Shown: positions 1 to 9,246 of the stretch, piece after piece
Layout of the letters: each line of letters begins with the position of its first letter
How positions within the stretch are numbered: position 1 is the first letter of the stretch
Source: Candidatus Lumbricidiphila eiseniae
GTDB taxonomy: Bacteria > Actinomycetota > Actinomycetes > Actinomycetales > Microbacteriaceae
Length of the DNA: 64,000 bases
Assembly (NCBI GenBank): GCA_002529645.1
Contig: NAEP01000042.1
Coordinates: forward strand, 1 to 64,000
Direction: 5' to 3'
Translations under genes and position numbers: made by a program
Notes under the pieces: generated by a model
What the model was told of the DNA's origin: nothing
The model's input: only the letters and a program-made list of their open reading frames with translations
Database searches by the model: none

Positions 1-291
1 AGCGGCGTACGAAACCACGAAAACCTGTACCACACGAACGGGCTAACAAACCGGGATCGCCGCAACCGTGCAGACACCGTACTGAACACCGGACAAGCGT
101 ACTACACAAGCGAATCCTAATGCTCGTAGACGGTGAGGACGAGCAGACCGATCAGTTGCACATCCAGGCCGCGAGCGCCGAGGTCAAGTAGTCAGCTGCG
201 TATATGTTCATGAGGTCGATTGTCAATCGGTTGTGATCTCCGTCTTTGGCTACGAGGACCCTGCGGGGCAGATGGGGTTGTCCCGCGAGCG

Positions 292-379
292 CGGCGTCAC
301 CCCGAGGTAGGGGTGTGACCTCACCACAAGGCCGCTCGTGCTCGCACCTGACGGCGGCACCCCGAGGTAGGGGTGTGAC
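292..379. repeat. CRISPR-like unit A: two 28-bp repeats with a 32-bp spacer
   Basis: 292-319 and 352-379: cggc(g/g)(t/g)caccccgaggtaggggtgtgac, 1 mismatch; dyad CACCCC..GGGGTG; period 60. Confidence 0.75.
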
Positions 380-543
380 TCCGGGATGGGGCAGTGGCCT
401 GTTAGTAGGTGTCAACCCCAGCAGACAACAGGAGACTTGCGCAACTGGGCATAGCCCTCTACAGTGGTGGTATTGCTCCCCGCCCTCCCTCACAGGACTG
501 GCGGGGCTTTACTTTCGGGGTGGCCCACGTGTTGAGCGCGCAG

Positions 544-987
544 ATGTTTGTCGATTACCAGAACCTCCACCTCAGTGCGCATGGAACCTTCACCCCCTAC
601 GGCACACCTGTGCACGAAGCGTTGATCCATCCAGGAAGATTTGCAGATCAGGTCATAGCCGGATGGAAAGATGATCCTGTTTCCATCAAGCAAATCCACG
701 TCTTTCGAGGCCTCCCCAATTCCCGACGAGAGCCAGACGCTAACTCGCGGGTGAACCGGCAGCACAATCAGTGGAAACGTGATCCGCGCGTGATTATCCA
801 GACCGGATCATAGTTGCCACAAGAGATACCGATATCGAACCGGCAGTAGACATGGCGGAGACTGTTTATCCGGGTTCGGTCACGATTGCGACGTGGGAAG
901 GTGCAAGCACCATCAGAACGACAGCTCCAATTCTCCGACTGGACGAACGGGCCTACAAACTCAGCAGAGACACGAGCAACTACTCTT
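544..987 (+). pseudogene. NYN-domain (LabA/DUF88-like) protein, internally deleted and frameshifted
   Basis: Frame from ATG 544 gives MFVDYQNLHLSAHGTF...IKQIHVFRGLPNSRREPDANSRVNRQHNQWKRDPRVIIQTGS*. A second frame across the stop continues DRIIVATRDTDIEPAVDMAETVYPGSVTIATWEG, the NYN D-T-D motif region. The expected middle segment is missing. Confidence 0.6.
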
Positions 988-1062
988 GACACGCGGCGCA
1001 AAACAAGGGGGACCCTGTCATTTTGCACCGTAAAACATACCGGGATGGGCACACGGAAAGTT

Positions 1063-1410
1063 TTAGTGCTTTGGGGTGTGGTGGAGGGTTTTGGTGTTCC
1101 ATGGCATCGGGATACTTTGTAGGGCGTTGGCTGTGCCGGTAGGTTTCCATAGTCCGAAGTGGGTTCCGGTGGCGATGAGGAAGCTCGTGAGCGCGGTGGT
1201 GAGTGCTGTTGCGAGGTTGTAGGGGGTGTTTGTGGTGAGTGCGGTGGTGAGTTCGGTCAGTAGTGCGGTCGTGGTGGTGAGTGCGGCTAGGAGGGTGGCT
1301 TTGATTCCGGGGTGTGTGAGGTGTGTGGTTATGAGTCCGATGATGAGTGGGGCGATTGTTGAGGCCAGCAGTGTGAGGGTGGTGGTTGGGGGCAGGTCGA
1401 AGTAGAGCAT
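1063..1410 (-). CDS. small multi-TM membrane protein, possibly holin-like
   Basis: Hydrophobic ORF with several predicted TM stretches, beside a second small membrane ORF in the prophage. Confidence 0.45.
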   Translation of the reverse strand: MLYFDLPPTTTLTLLASTIAPLIIGLITTHLTHPGIKATLLAALTTTTALLTELTTALTTNTPYNLATALTTALTSFLIATGTHFGLWKPTGTANALQSIPMPWNTKTLHHTPKH

Positions 1411-1428
1411 GGTGTTGTTTTTCTGGGG

Positions 1429-1737
1429 TTAGAGTTTGGTGAGCCAGTTGATGAGGGAGGCGAGTGCGGCACCTGCGCCGATCGCAGTTGTGGTGGCGGT
1501 CCATAGTGTGCGAGTTGTGATGATGTGCCGGCGGTCGATGATCTCGTCAACGCGGCGTGTGAATTCGTCGGGGGTTATGGGTGTTGGGCGTGCTTCGATG
1601 GTTCGTAGCCGGTCTTCGTGGTCGTCGTGTCGGGTACCTTGTTCGTCGAGACGGCGGATGACTGCTTCGAGCATTGTTTCGATTCTCACGAGTCGGTCGC
1701 GGATATCGCGGCTGTCTCCGGGGTCGTTCATGGCCAC
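1429..1737 (-). CDS. phage-type coiled-coil plus C-terminal TM protein, possibly lysis accessory
   Basis: RDIRDRLVRIETMLEAVIRRLDEQG...TTTAIGAGAALASLINWLTKL, typical of small phage membrane proteins near lysis genes. Confidence 0.5.
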   Translation of the reverse strand: MAMNDPGDSRDIRDRLVRIETMLEAVIRRLDEQGTRHDDHEDRLRTIEARPTPITPDEFTRRVDEIIDRRHIITTRTLWTATTTAIGAGAALASLINWLTKL

Positions 1738-2279
1738 TCCAATCCGGCGGTGTGGGGTGCGGTGTAGTCGCGGGTGGGTTGTTCGGGAGTTGTCATGACA
1801 GAGAGCGTCCTTGGAGGGTTAGCCGTAGTGGTATCCGTAGACCCAGATCATGCCGGTGATTCTGGCGGTACCGGTGGTTGCGGTGATCTTGAAGCCGTCG
1901 AAAGCGGTGTGTGGGCGGTGCAGAAAAGACTTCATGACCGTTGCGGTGTACTGGGTAGTGGGGTGAGGGTGGAAAAAGAAAGAAACTTGCCGATAGTGGG
2001 CAGAGTCGTTGCCGGTCATGCCAACGTTAGCTCTACCCAGTGGTTTTTCCACTCCATGCTTGCAGCGGGATCGAGGTAGTGGCAGCAAGCTGGGAGGCAT
2101 ACGCGCTCGTGTGTCTTCCCGTGAAGGCCTCTATGTCATAGCTGGTGGCCAAGCCCACTTCGTTGACACCCAGTACCAGATAGATATCGGTCTCCTCTGC
2201 TTTTAGAATCACTCTTAAAACATCAAATGAGACGGGGAGAAGGCTGCCGAATTCGCGCGGAAGAAAGGTCTTTATTTAG

Positions 2280-2618
2280 TTATAAAGGTGCACCCAGAGG
2301 ATAGCTAAATGTTTTAAGCAAAGGGATAGTAAATGCATTAAATAGCTGCGCAAATTTCTGGTTCTTGCCGATTATTTTTAGCAGAAATAAAACCACGATG
2401 AAAGATTGTAAATCCTGCTTATCTAAACGGTCGACCCGTGTAAGAGGGACACGGTGATCAGCGGTGAAAGACTTCCGGTGTGTAGAAGGAAGCGTCGTAC
2501 CTATCGGATACCCACAACGCACACACGGCAGATTATGATCACGCGTACGACGCTTGAGCGCAGCTTGCTTACGACGGTAGGCGCGATGGCCTTTACCGTT
2601 TCTTATATTCTTTGTCAC
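2280..2618 (-). pseudogene. HNH endonuclease, C-terminally disrupted
   Basis: CVRCGYPIGTTLPSTHRKSFTADHRVPLTRVDRLDKQDLQ is an HNH-like N-terminus. The second half is unrelated AT-rich sequence and lacks the HNH C-terminal motif. Confidence 0.5.
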
Positions 2619-2688
2619 GATACACGGTGTAAGTGCTGGCGGTTACCCCGCGGTGAGTGAGGCACGAACACGTAAGTATCCGGAAGGG

Positions 2689-2744
2689 GTTCTGAGCGGC
2701 ACCGTGCTCCCAACACGTGTGGGGGCACGGTGCCGCTCAAGAAC
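2689..2744. terminator. very long GC-rich inverted repeat, terminator-like
   Basis: gttct-GAGCGGCACCGTGC-t-CCCA-acacgtg-TGGG-g-GCACGGTGCCGCTC-a-agaac, just 3' of the minus-strand lipoprotein gene. Confidence 0.7.
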
Positions 2745-2752
2745 ACCTGTGG

Positions 2753-3823
2753 TCAAGGGGTGGATGGGCGAGACGGATAGTCTTTCAGAGTATCCGTCTC
2801 GATGTCACCTGATGTTACTCGATAGTAGTTCCATCCCAGGTGGTTGACGTGAAAAGTAGCTTTGACTAGAGTCCGGCCTCCGACCCGTTCCTTATTCGTA
2901 GCAGGTATCTCACAACTACGTCCGTCGGTTCCATATTCGAACCCCACCAGGTCTGGGTCGACCGAGTTGGGATACGACGGGTCGTATGAAAAGTTTACCT
3001 CAGAGCATCTTATCAACGAGGTATCGAATGTTGCACCCTGATCAATTACCTCTTTGAGTAGTTCTACCGCTTGCGGTCTCGCTACATCAAAGCTAACCGG
3101 TTTACCGGCCGTGACAGCCTCAACAAACTTCGCTACAACTTGTGACGCATTATAGTAAGTTGGGGTTCCTGGGAGAATGATGTATCCATCCCACCGTAGA
3201 GCCAGCTCAGCAGACTTCGTACCACAGCACAGCACGTTGCTAGGGTCGAGATGCTCACCAGTGTCGAGAGCTGTCCATCTGACAATAAAACTGCCGTCAT
3301 CCGACACTGAAACGCTATGTATGGAGGACCTCGCGATACTGGCCGCTATCGAATTCACATCAAACGAACCAAGGAGCTTGAAGTCTTTATCCCAGAATAC
3401 AACCTGATCTAACCCAAGCTCTACTATCCTGTTGGTTTTTACTTCCACGTTATGACAGTTTACTGTCGCCGCGATCACAGGACTTCCTGTGTAGGAACTA
3501 ACCGCCACCGTCTTAGGTGCCGCACCTGCTTCCAAGTCTCGGGCTATCGTTGCTCCAAGATGAACCCCTCCCTGGATAACGGACAGACCGGGCAGAGTCC
3601 CGTTGACGAGTGTTCCCGCTGGAAGCCCGCAAAGACTGGGCACCGGAGCCGTCAACAACCCCGTCAGATTTACCGGTGCTTCCGGCGGTGTGGGTGAAGC
3701 TTTCGAAGCAGCAGTCTGCCCAGCGGTGGTGGCTGAAGCCGTACATCCCACAAGCAACAACACAACCCATAACGCATTAGCAGCAACACCCGCGAGAGCG
3801 AAGCGATTAGTCGCCCGCCTCAC
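2753..3823 (-). CDS. prophage-encoded lipoprotein, copy 1
   Basis: N-terminal signal plus lipobox MRRATNRFALAGVAANALWVVLLLVGCTAS; paralogous to 4892-5920. Confidence 0.75.
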   Translation of the reverse strand: MRRATNRFALAGVAANALWVVLLLVGCTASATTAGQTAASKASPTPPEAPVNLTGLLTAPVPSLCGLPAGTLVNGTLPGLSVIQGGVHLGATIARDLEAGAAPKTVAVSSYTGSPVIAATVNCHNVEVKTNRIVELGLDQVVFWDKDFKLLGSFDVNSIAASIARSSIHSVSVSDDGSFIVRWTALDTGEHLDPSNVLCCGTKSAELALRWDGYIILPGTPTYYNASQVVAKFVEAVTAGKPVSFDVARPQAVELLKEVIDQGATFDTSLIRCSEVNFSYDPSYPNSVDPDLVGFEYGTDGRSCEIPATNKERVGGRTLVKATFHVNHLGWNYYRVTSGDIETDTLKDYPSRPSTP

Positions 3824-3957
3824 GAGGTTGCCTCGACCTGAGCAGACCTCTCCACCTCTAGTTGACGAGCCAGATTAATTGAATCAATCAATTTCTGGTC
3901 GTCAATAACACCGTACAACGGATGCTGGTTTATTATCTCTTTCAAGTTCTCGTCCAT
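3820..3957 (-). CDS. 45-aa protein, translationally coupled to the lipoprotein, copy 1
   Basis: MDENLKEIINQHPLYGVIDDQKLIDSINLARQLEVERSAQVEATS*. GTGA overlap with the lipoprotein start. Conserved in copy 2. Absent from the supplied ORF track because of its size. Confidence 0.7.
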   Translation of the reverse strand: MDENLKEIINQHPLYGVIDDQKLIDSINLARQLEVERSAQVEATS

Positions 3958-4010
3958 TTTATTCAATCCTTGTGCTTGTCAGTACTTAACGGGTAATAGA
4001 TACCATAAAC

Positions 4011-4670
4011 TCAGGCTGTTGGCTTTGCGCTAACACCACCGAGGGCAAGTGAAACCCACAAGTCCCACTCACGTTCATTGCCAACAATGTGCTTCGACAT
4101 CACGCTCGAAGAAGCCGAGAGCTCCTCGCTCGTGCCAATATGTCTATAGTATCCAGCACCAATCAGTGCGATACCTCGGTAAGTGTTAACGATACGGATC
4201 ATGTCGTCTCCTTCTAGTGGGGGTGGGGCTTCAGGCTGGTTTCCTGCTTCTGCAATACACTCATTAATGTAGGGCAGTGGATCGAAGGTATCGCCACGAC
4301 AATAGCTGGTTAGAGTCAGTCCTAGAGTTGTATGCAGATGACTCCCGAAAGACTGCCGACCCGTATTCCCAACTATACCGAGTACATCACCCTTGCTAAA
4401 CCAATGCCCGTGCTGGAGAGGTGACGCTTCGCGTAAGTGGCAGAAACTTGCAAAATACGGTGGCAGACCAGGTCGATTCCATCGAACAACTAGGACGAAC
4501 CCGAGGTCTGCGTTCTTCACGTTCAGGACAGCCACTCCGTCTCGGTAGGCAGGAATCTCAATACCATTTCCCCACGGGAAATCAAGACCACGATGCGGAT
4601 TGTCCCGACCCTCTCTAGCGTGAAACCGGTCGCCCACTTTGGCGTAGAACTGTGCTGGGCTCATAACCAT
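4011..4670 (-). CDS. M23-family peptidase / endolysin-like protein, copy 1
   Basis: HRGLDFPWGNGIEIPAY...GHWFSKGDVLGIVGNTGRQSFGSHLHTTLG: M23 (LytM) HxxxD and HLH motifs. Confidence 0.8.
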   Translation of the reverse strand: MVMSPAQFYAKVGDRFHAREGRDNPHRGLDFPWGNGIEIPAYRDGVAVLNVKNADLGFVLVVRWNRPGLPPYFASFCHLREASPLQHGHWFSKGDVLGIVGNTGRQSFGSHLHTTLGLTLTSYCRGDTFDPLPYINECIAEAGNQPEAPPPLEGDDMIRIVNTYRGIALIGAGYYRHIGTSEELSASSSVMSKHIVGNEREWDLWVSLALGGVSAKPTA

Positions 4671-4891
4671 GTTGGCCTCAATCTTCCTGCATCCTGTAGC
4701 GGACTGCGAGCTTGTTCATGCTGCACTCTTCGACTGGGAACACCCCAGCACAAAGGCAGCAGTGGTCGATAGTAGCTTCAGTGTGTCTTGTGTGTCAAGA
4801 CTGTGAAATATGTTGGCTGGTTGGTTCTCGGCGCGGTGGCCGGGATTACTGTAACTCACTTATGGGGTGGGGGTCTATTTGGTCAACACGG

Positions 4892-5920
4892 TCAAACGCC
4901 ATCCAGGGGTGCGCGGCCTGCTTCTGTTATCCGGTAGTGGTTCCATCCCAGGTAGTTGACGAAAAATATGGCACCGTATAAGGATGATGTGGGGATTTCT
5001 AGGGGGTCTTGTCCGGGCAGTAGAGCCGGCGCCGCGGAGGGTATAACACAATAACGTCCGTGTGTTCCAGGCGCGAACCCCACATTCGGTGGAGGGAGTC
5101 GGTTCCCGTCGGAATCTTCGATGTAAGCCCACATGATCTTGCACCTTAGTGATGGTATGTCTAGTGTTGCACCGCCGGCACGCAGGTTTTTGAGTGCTGC
5201 TACCGCATCCGGTTCCGCTATATCAGCACCAACTGGCCTGTCCGCGTAGACTGCCTCAACCATTTTTACGATAACTTGTGAGCCATCGTAAATGGTCGGA
5301 CTTCCTGCAACAATGGAGCGCCCATCCCACTGCAGATTCACCTCAGCAGACTTCATGCCACAGCATCGCTCTTCGTCACTGTTAACAGCTCTCCACCTAA
5401 CGTCAAAACCACCGTCTACCGCCGCGGATATGCTATGGATGGAGGACCCCGTGCTACTGGTCGCTATCGCATTCACTTCAAACGAACCAAGGACCTTGAA
5501 GCTTTTGTCCCAGAGTACAACCTGATCCACCCCATCAGAACTGTCCGTAGCACAGTTCACTGCCGCCGCGATCACAGGCTTACCCGCGTAGGAACCAACT
5601 GCCGCCATAACGGACGTTGCACCCGTTCCCACATCTCGGACGATCGTCCCACCGAGAGAAACCCGCCCCTGACCAACAGACACCCCGGGCAACGCTCCGC
5701 CCGCGAGTGTTCCCGCTGGAAGCCCGCAAAGACTGGGCACCGGAGCCGTCAACAACCCTGTAAGGCTTACCGGTGCTTCCGACGGTGTGGGCGAAGCTTT
5801 CGAAGTAGTAGTCTGCCCAGCGGTGGTCGTTGAAGCCGTACATCCCACAAGCAACAACACAACCCACAACGCATTAGCAGCAACACCCGCGAGAGCGAAG
5901 CGATTAGTCGCCCGCCTCAC
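4892..5920 (-). CDS. prophage-encoded lipoprotein, copy 2
   Basis: Near-identical N-terminus to 2753-3823 with divergent C-terminal half. Confidence 0.75.
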   Translation of the reverse strand: MRRATNRFALAGVAANALWVVLLLVGCTASTTTAGQTTTSKASPTPSEAPVSLTGLLTAPVPSLCGLPAGTLAGGALPGVSVGQGRVSLGGTIVRDVGTGATSVMAAVGSYAGKPVIAAAVNCATDSSDGVDQVVLWDKSFKVLGSFEVNAIATSSTGSSIHSISAAVDGGFDVRWRAVNSDEERCCGMKSAEVNLQWDGRSIVAGSPTIYDGSQVIVKMVEAVYADRPVGADIAEPDAVAALKNLRAGGATLDIPSLRCKIMWAYIEDSDGNRLPPPNVGFAPGTHGRYCVIPSAAPALLPGQDPLEIPTSSLYGAIFFVNYLGWNHYRITEAGRAPLDGV

Positions 5921-6054
5921 GAAGTTGCCTCGACCTGAGCAGACCTCTCCACCTCTAGTTGACGAGCCAGATTAATCGAATCAATCAATTTCTGGTCGCC
6001 AACAACACCGTACAACGGATGCTGGTTGATTACTTCTTTCAAATCCTCGTCCAT
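5917..6054 (-). CDS. 45-aa protein, translationally coupled to the lipoprotein, copy 2
   Basis: MDEDLKEVINQHPLYGVVGDQKLIDSINLARQLEVERSAQVEATS*; 4 substitutions relative to copy 1; GTGA overlap. Confidence 0.7.
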   Translation of the reverse strand: MDEDLKEVINQHPLYGVVGDQKLIDSINLARQLEVERSAQVEATS

Positions 6055-6099
6055 TTTACTCAATCCTTTGCTTGTCAATGTTTAACAGATAATAGAAAC

Positions 6100-6792
6100 T
6101 CAGACTGTTGACTTCGCGCTAACGCCGCCAAGGGCGAGCGAAGCCCACAGGTCCCACTCGCGTTCATTCCCCTCAATGTGTTTCGACATCACACTCGAAG
6201 AAACCGAGAGTTCCTCGTTCGTGCAAATCGGTCTATAGTACCCAGCACCAATCAGTGCAATACCTCGGTGGGTGTTTACAATACGGATCATGTCGTCTCC
6301 CTCTAGTGGGAGCGGGGGAGGTGGAGGTGGGGCTTCAGGCTGGTTACCTATGGTTGCAAGACATCTCCTAATGTAGGGCACCGGGTCCTGGGACCCAACG
6401 CCCGCATAGCTATTAAGTCCTGGCCCGAGTGTTGTGTGCAAGTGGGCCCCGGTCACCCTACCCGTTGCACCTACCACTCCCAGAACGTCACCCACTCCGA
6501 ACCAGTGACCATGTTGATAGGGAGGGGGCTCTCGTAAATGGCAGAACCCCGCGTAATAAGTGCCCGGCAGATTATCTATCGGATCCCACCGAACGACCAG
6601 CACATTCCCGAGTTCACCGCACCTCGGCAGATTTGCAAAAACTACACCTCCGCGATAGGCAGGAATCTCGATCCCTTCCCCCCAGCTAAAATCCGTACCT
6701 TTATGCGGGCGACTCCGTCGGAAGCTTCCTTGCCCCATAGAACCAAATTCCTCATCGACCCTGGCATAAAACTGTGCTGGGCTCATAACCAT
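6100..6792 (-). CDS. M23-family peptidase / endolysin-like protein, copy 2
   Basis: HKGTDFSWGEGIEIPAY...GDVLGVVGATGRVTGAHLHTTLG; paralog of 4011-4670. Confidence 0.8.
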   Translation of the reverse strand: MVMSPAQFYARVDEEFGSMGQGSFRRSRPHKGTDFSWGEGIEIPAYRGGVVFANLPRCGELGNVLVVRWDPIDNLPGTYYAGFCHLREPPPYQHGHWFGVGDVLGVVGATGRVTGAHLHTTLGPGLNSYAGVGSQDPVPYIRRCLATIGNQPEAPPPPPPLPLEGDDMIRIVNTHRGIALIGAGYYRPICTNEELSVSSSVMSKHIEGNEREWDLWASLALGGVSAKSTV

Positions 6793-7096
6793 GTTGGCGT
6801 CAACCTTCCTGCATCCTACGGTGGACTGCGAGCTTGTTTGTGGTACGACCTTCAGGCTAGGAGGACCCTAGCACAGAGGCAGCAGTGATTGGTAGCAACT
6901 TCAGTGTGTCTTGTGTGCTAAGACCGTGAAGAGTGTTGTGAGTTAGTTCTCGGCCATGGGTCTGTGCTTCAGTCACAGGGCTCTTGTGGGGCACACGCAC
7001 ACTGAGAAAGTGCGGGTTTGCCGTCCTGGTGAGACACAAAAGTTCCCCAACCATGTGTGGGTACTTGTGCTGCTCAGGGGCGTCTTGGCAAGTGTG

Positions 7097-7330
7097 TTAG
7101 CGTGCTTTGTTTGCCCAGCGTGTTCGTGCGGATGTGTTCTGCATAGCGTGGCGTAGCTGGGTGAAGACTTCGTCTTCTCTGACCCATCTCTTCCCGGCAA
7201 TTTTCAGGGAACAGATTTTTCCTGATGTGACCCAAGAGAGGATGGTGGTGCGTGCCTTGCGGGTTTCGGTGGCAGCAGTGGCGATAGATATCCACCATCT
7301 GCCCTCGGCATCTTGGAATCGGGTTGCCAT
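7097..7330 (-). CDS. small HTH/excisionase-like DNA-binding protein
   Basis: WWISIATAATETRKARTTILSWVTSGKICSLKIAGKRWVREDEV resembles MerR/HTH_17 excisionase folds. Confidence 0.45.
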   Translation of the reverse strand: MATRFQDAEGRWWISIATAATETRKARTTILSWVTSGKICSLKIAGKRWVREDEVFTQLRHAMQNTSARTRWANKAR

Positions 7331-7586
7331 CAGAGGGGGAAGATCGCACTACAATCGCGCCCGGTCTGCGGCGCGTCACTGTGTGCGGCTTTCCGCGCGA
7401 GCGCGCAGCCGCCACCGTGTGCATCTTGGCGGTGTGTACCCTGCATGATGGCCTGCTCTGCTGTGGTGAGCCCGTAAGGCCCAACAGGTGGAAGGATCAT
7501 TAAACGGTGCAACTATCGCTCAAGAGCATCGTAACACAAGAGTGTCAATCGTGTGTGTTGTTTATCTGGTGTGTCTGCATGGTCGA

Positions 7587-8391
7587 TCATGCGGTGCTGT
7601 CCTCAAAAAGACGTGCGTAAAGCCCGTAGGTTGCCGGGTCCGCTACCCATCGACAGTCGTTACACATCACTGCCAGATCGGGATCAGAGACATCGGGCCA
7701 TTTTACAAAAACAGCTTTACGTCCACATGTTGGGCAGTCGCGATACGCAGACGGTTTCTGTAGTGGACGGTCGGGACCATACCGTTGCGCGAGAGTGAAA
7801 ACCCCCGGTGAGGAACCCCACCCGTCGTAGCAAATATCATCATGGAAAACTGCCGCGATGCTCTCAAGGCTTGCGATCTGTTCCAACCGCACGAGAAACC
7901 ATGCAACAAGCTGTGACGCGATCTCGTGAGCGCGTTCCGGTGACATTGGCCTCCCGCCCTGAGCTTCCCGGAAATTCATCCACACCGCCACAGACGGTTG
8001 CGGTTGTCCGAGCTTTCCTCCGACAACTTCGGTCCATGACACAAGGCGGGCGTAGAGGCTATCGGATGCATCCCAGGAGGCCGATCCGTAACGGGGCCGG
8101 ACTGCCATTCCTGCCGCCGGTGATCTTGTCCCCGTACGAGGATGCTGCAAGCGGGACAAGCTGCGTACGCATAGCCATCATAAGCTCCGGGATCAGAGTG
8201 AGGGCATGATCCAGGCGATAGAAACACGAATCGCACAACACCCCGTGTCGGGCTGGCTTCGGATGCGGTGCTTCGTCCTTGTCCGGAGGTTGCCACGTGC
8301 AGCGGCGAATACACAAAGCTGTCGGAGTGTCCGACTCAGATGATATCGAGCTCTCCTGCAACGATGACTTTTTCTTCATGGACGTAGGCAT
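7587..8391 (-). pseudogene. actinophage zinc-ribbon protein, frameshifted (two ORFs 8059-8391 and 7587-8159)
   Basis: Upstream frame ends ...APLRIGLLGCIR*; downstream frame gives ...DASDSLYARLVSWTEVVGG...CPTCGRKAVF...CNDCRW. Removing one G of GGG (CCC at 8072-8074) yields a continuous ...APLRIGLLDASDSLYARL.... Confidence 0.65.
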
Positions 8392-8512
8392 CAGAACGGT
8401 ATCTCATCCGCATACAACGGGACTTCGTTCGCACATCCCGCAACAGGAACAGTCCACTCCTGCAGGCGATGCCTGCCGGGATGATTTCGTTCAAACCTAA
8501 AGTTAATGCCTT

Positions 8513-8851
8513 TCATGTTGTTTTGTTCTTTCGGCTTGATTCTAAACCGTTTTTGCGTAGAACATTCCGGATTCTATCAATCGTGATTCCTGTTTGCTCA
8601 GCTATCTGCGCATTGAGTAATCTCGACTCGTGTAACGTCAAAATGCGGATAGTGACCGTGTCAGGCAGCTTAAGCCATGGTAGCTTATCAGATGGTAGAT
8701 TTTTCCGTGACCCGGAGATTTCTTTTACAATCACATCCGAAATAACATCCGCGACTTTCACTCCCCGCGAATCAGCAATATGCGCCAAACACCCATAATC
8801 CGAGTTCCACAACCGCAACACAACCGTGACCCGGAACGGCAAGGCACTCAT
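8513..8851 (-). CDS. phage HTH-containing hypothetical protein
   Basis: C-terminal NAQIAEQTGITIDRIRNVLRKNGL looks like HTH; overlaps its neighbour by 4 nt. Confidence 0.5.
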   Translation of the reverse strand: MSALPFRVTVVLRLWNSDYGCLAHIADSRGVKVADVISDVIVKEISGSRKNLPSDKLPWLKLPDTVTIRILTLHESRLLNAQIAEQTGITIDRIRNVLRKNGLESSRKNKTT

Positions 8852-9246
8852 TCTACGGCCTCCGGTGAGTAACCCGCTGCCACCAGCTGCCGGTGGTAAA
8901 CCGCAACCTCCAACGCAAACGCAACCGGATCAGTCCCTGCCGCGACCATCGCGGCATAGTTGACCGGAAGAGGTGCTGGCTTGTGATCCGGCAGTTTGCT
9001 CGCGGCGAGTTTTTCTTCAGCGCGTTTGTCTTCACGGATTACCACCCGAGCTTGTACAAGGATATGCCGGGGTTCAACATAAGCGATATTCGGGTCCCGT
9101 CGGACAGCCGCCAAAGCACGCCGAGCAATCCCGTAATCGAGATGCCCGATTGCTTCATGCCACGCCCCCACCGTCAACGGAGTCACTTCGCGATTATCAA
9201 TCGCTGCCATGACCGTCAACAACTCGGACATTTGGGAAATCTTCAT
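8848..9246 (-). CDS. phage replication-module hypothetical protein
   Basis: Overlapping operon position between the replication-initiator-like gene and the HTH gene. Confidence 0.5.
   Translation of the reverse strand: MKISQMSELLTVMAAIDNREVTPLTVGAWHEAIGHLDYGIARRALAAVRRDPNIAYVEPRHILVQARVVIREDKRAEEKLAASKLPDHKPAPLPVNYAAMVAAGTDPVAFALEVAVYHRQLVAAGYSPEAVE

Larger units (their letters stand above)
2760..6955. repeat. ~2.1-kb tandem duplication of the M23-45aa-lipoprotein cassette (units ~2760-4835 and ~4890-6955)
   Basis: Same gene order, near-identical lipoprotein N-termini, homologous M23 proteins, and conserved upstream sequence (cttcagtgtgtcttgtgtg..aaga) in both units; offset ~2.09-2.10 kb. 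Confidence 0.85.
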
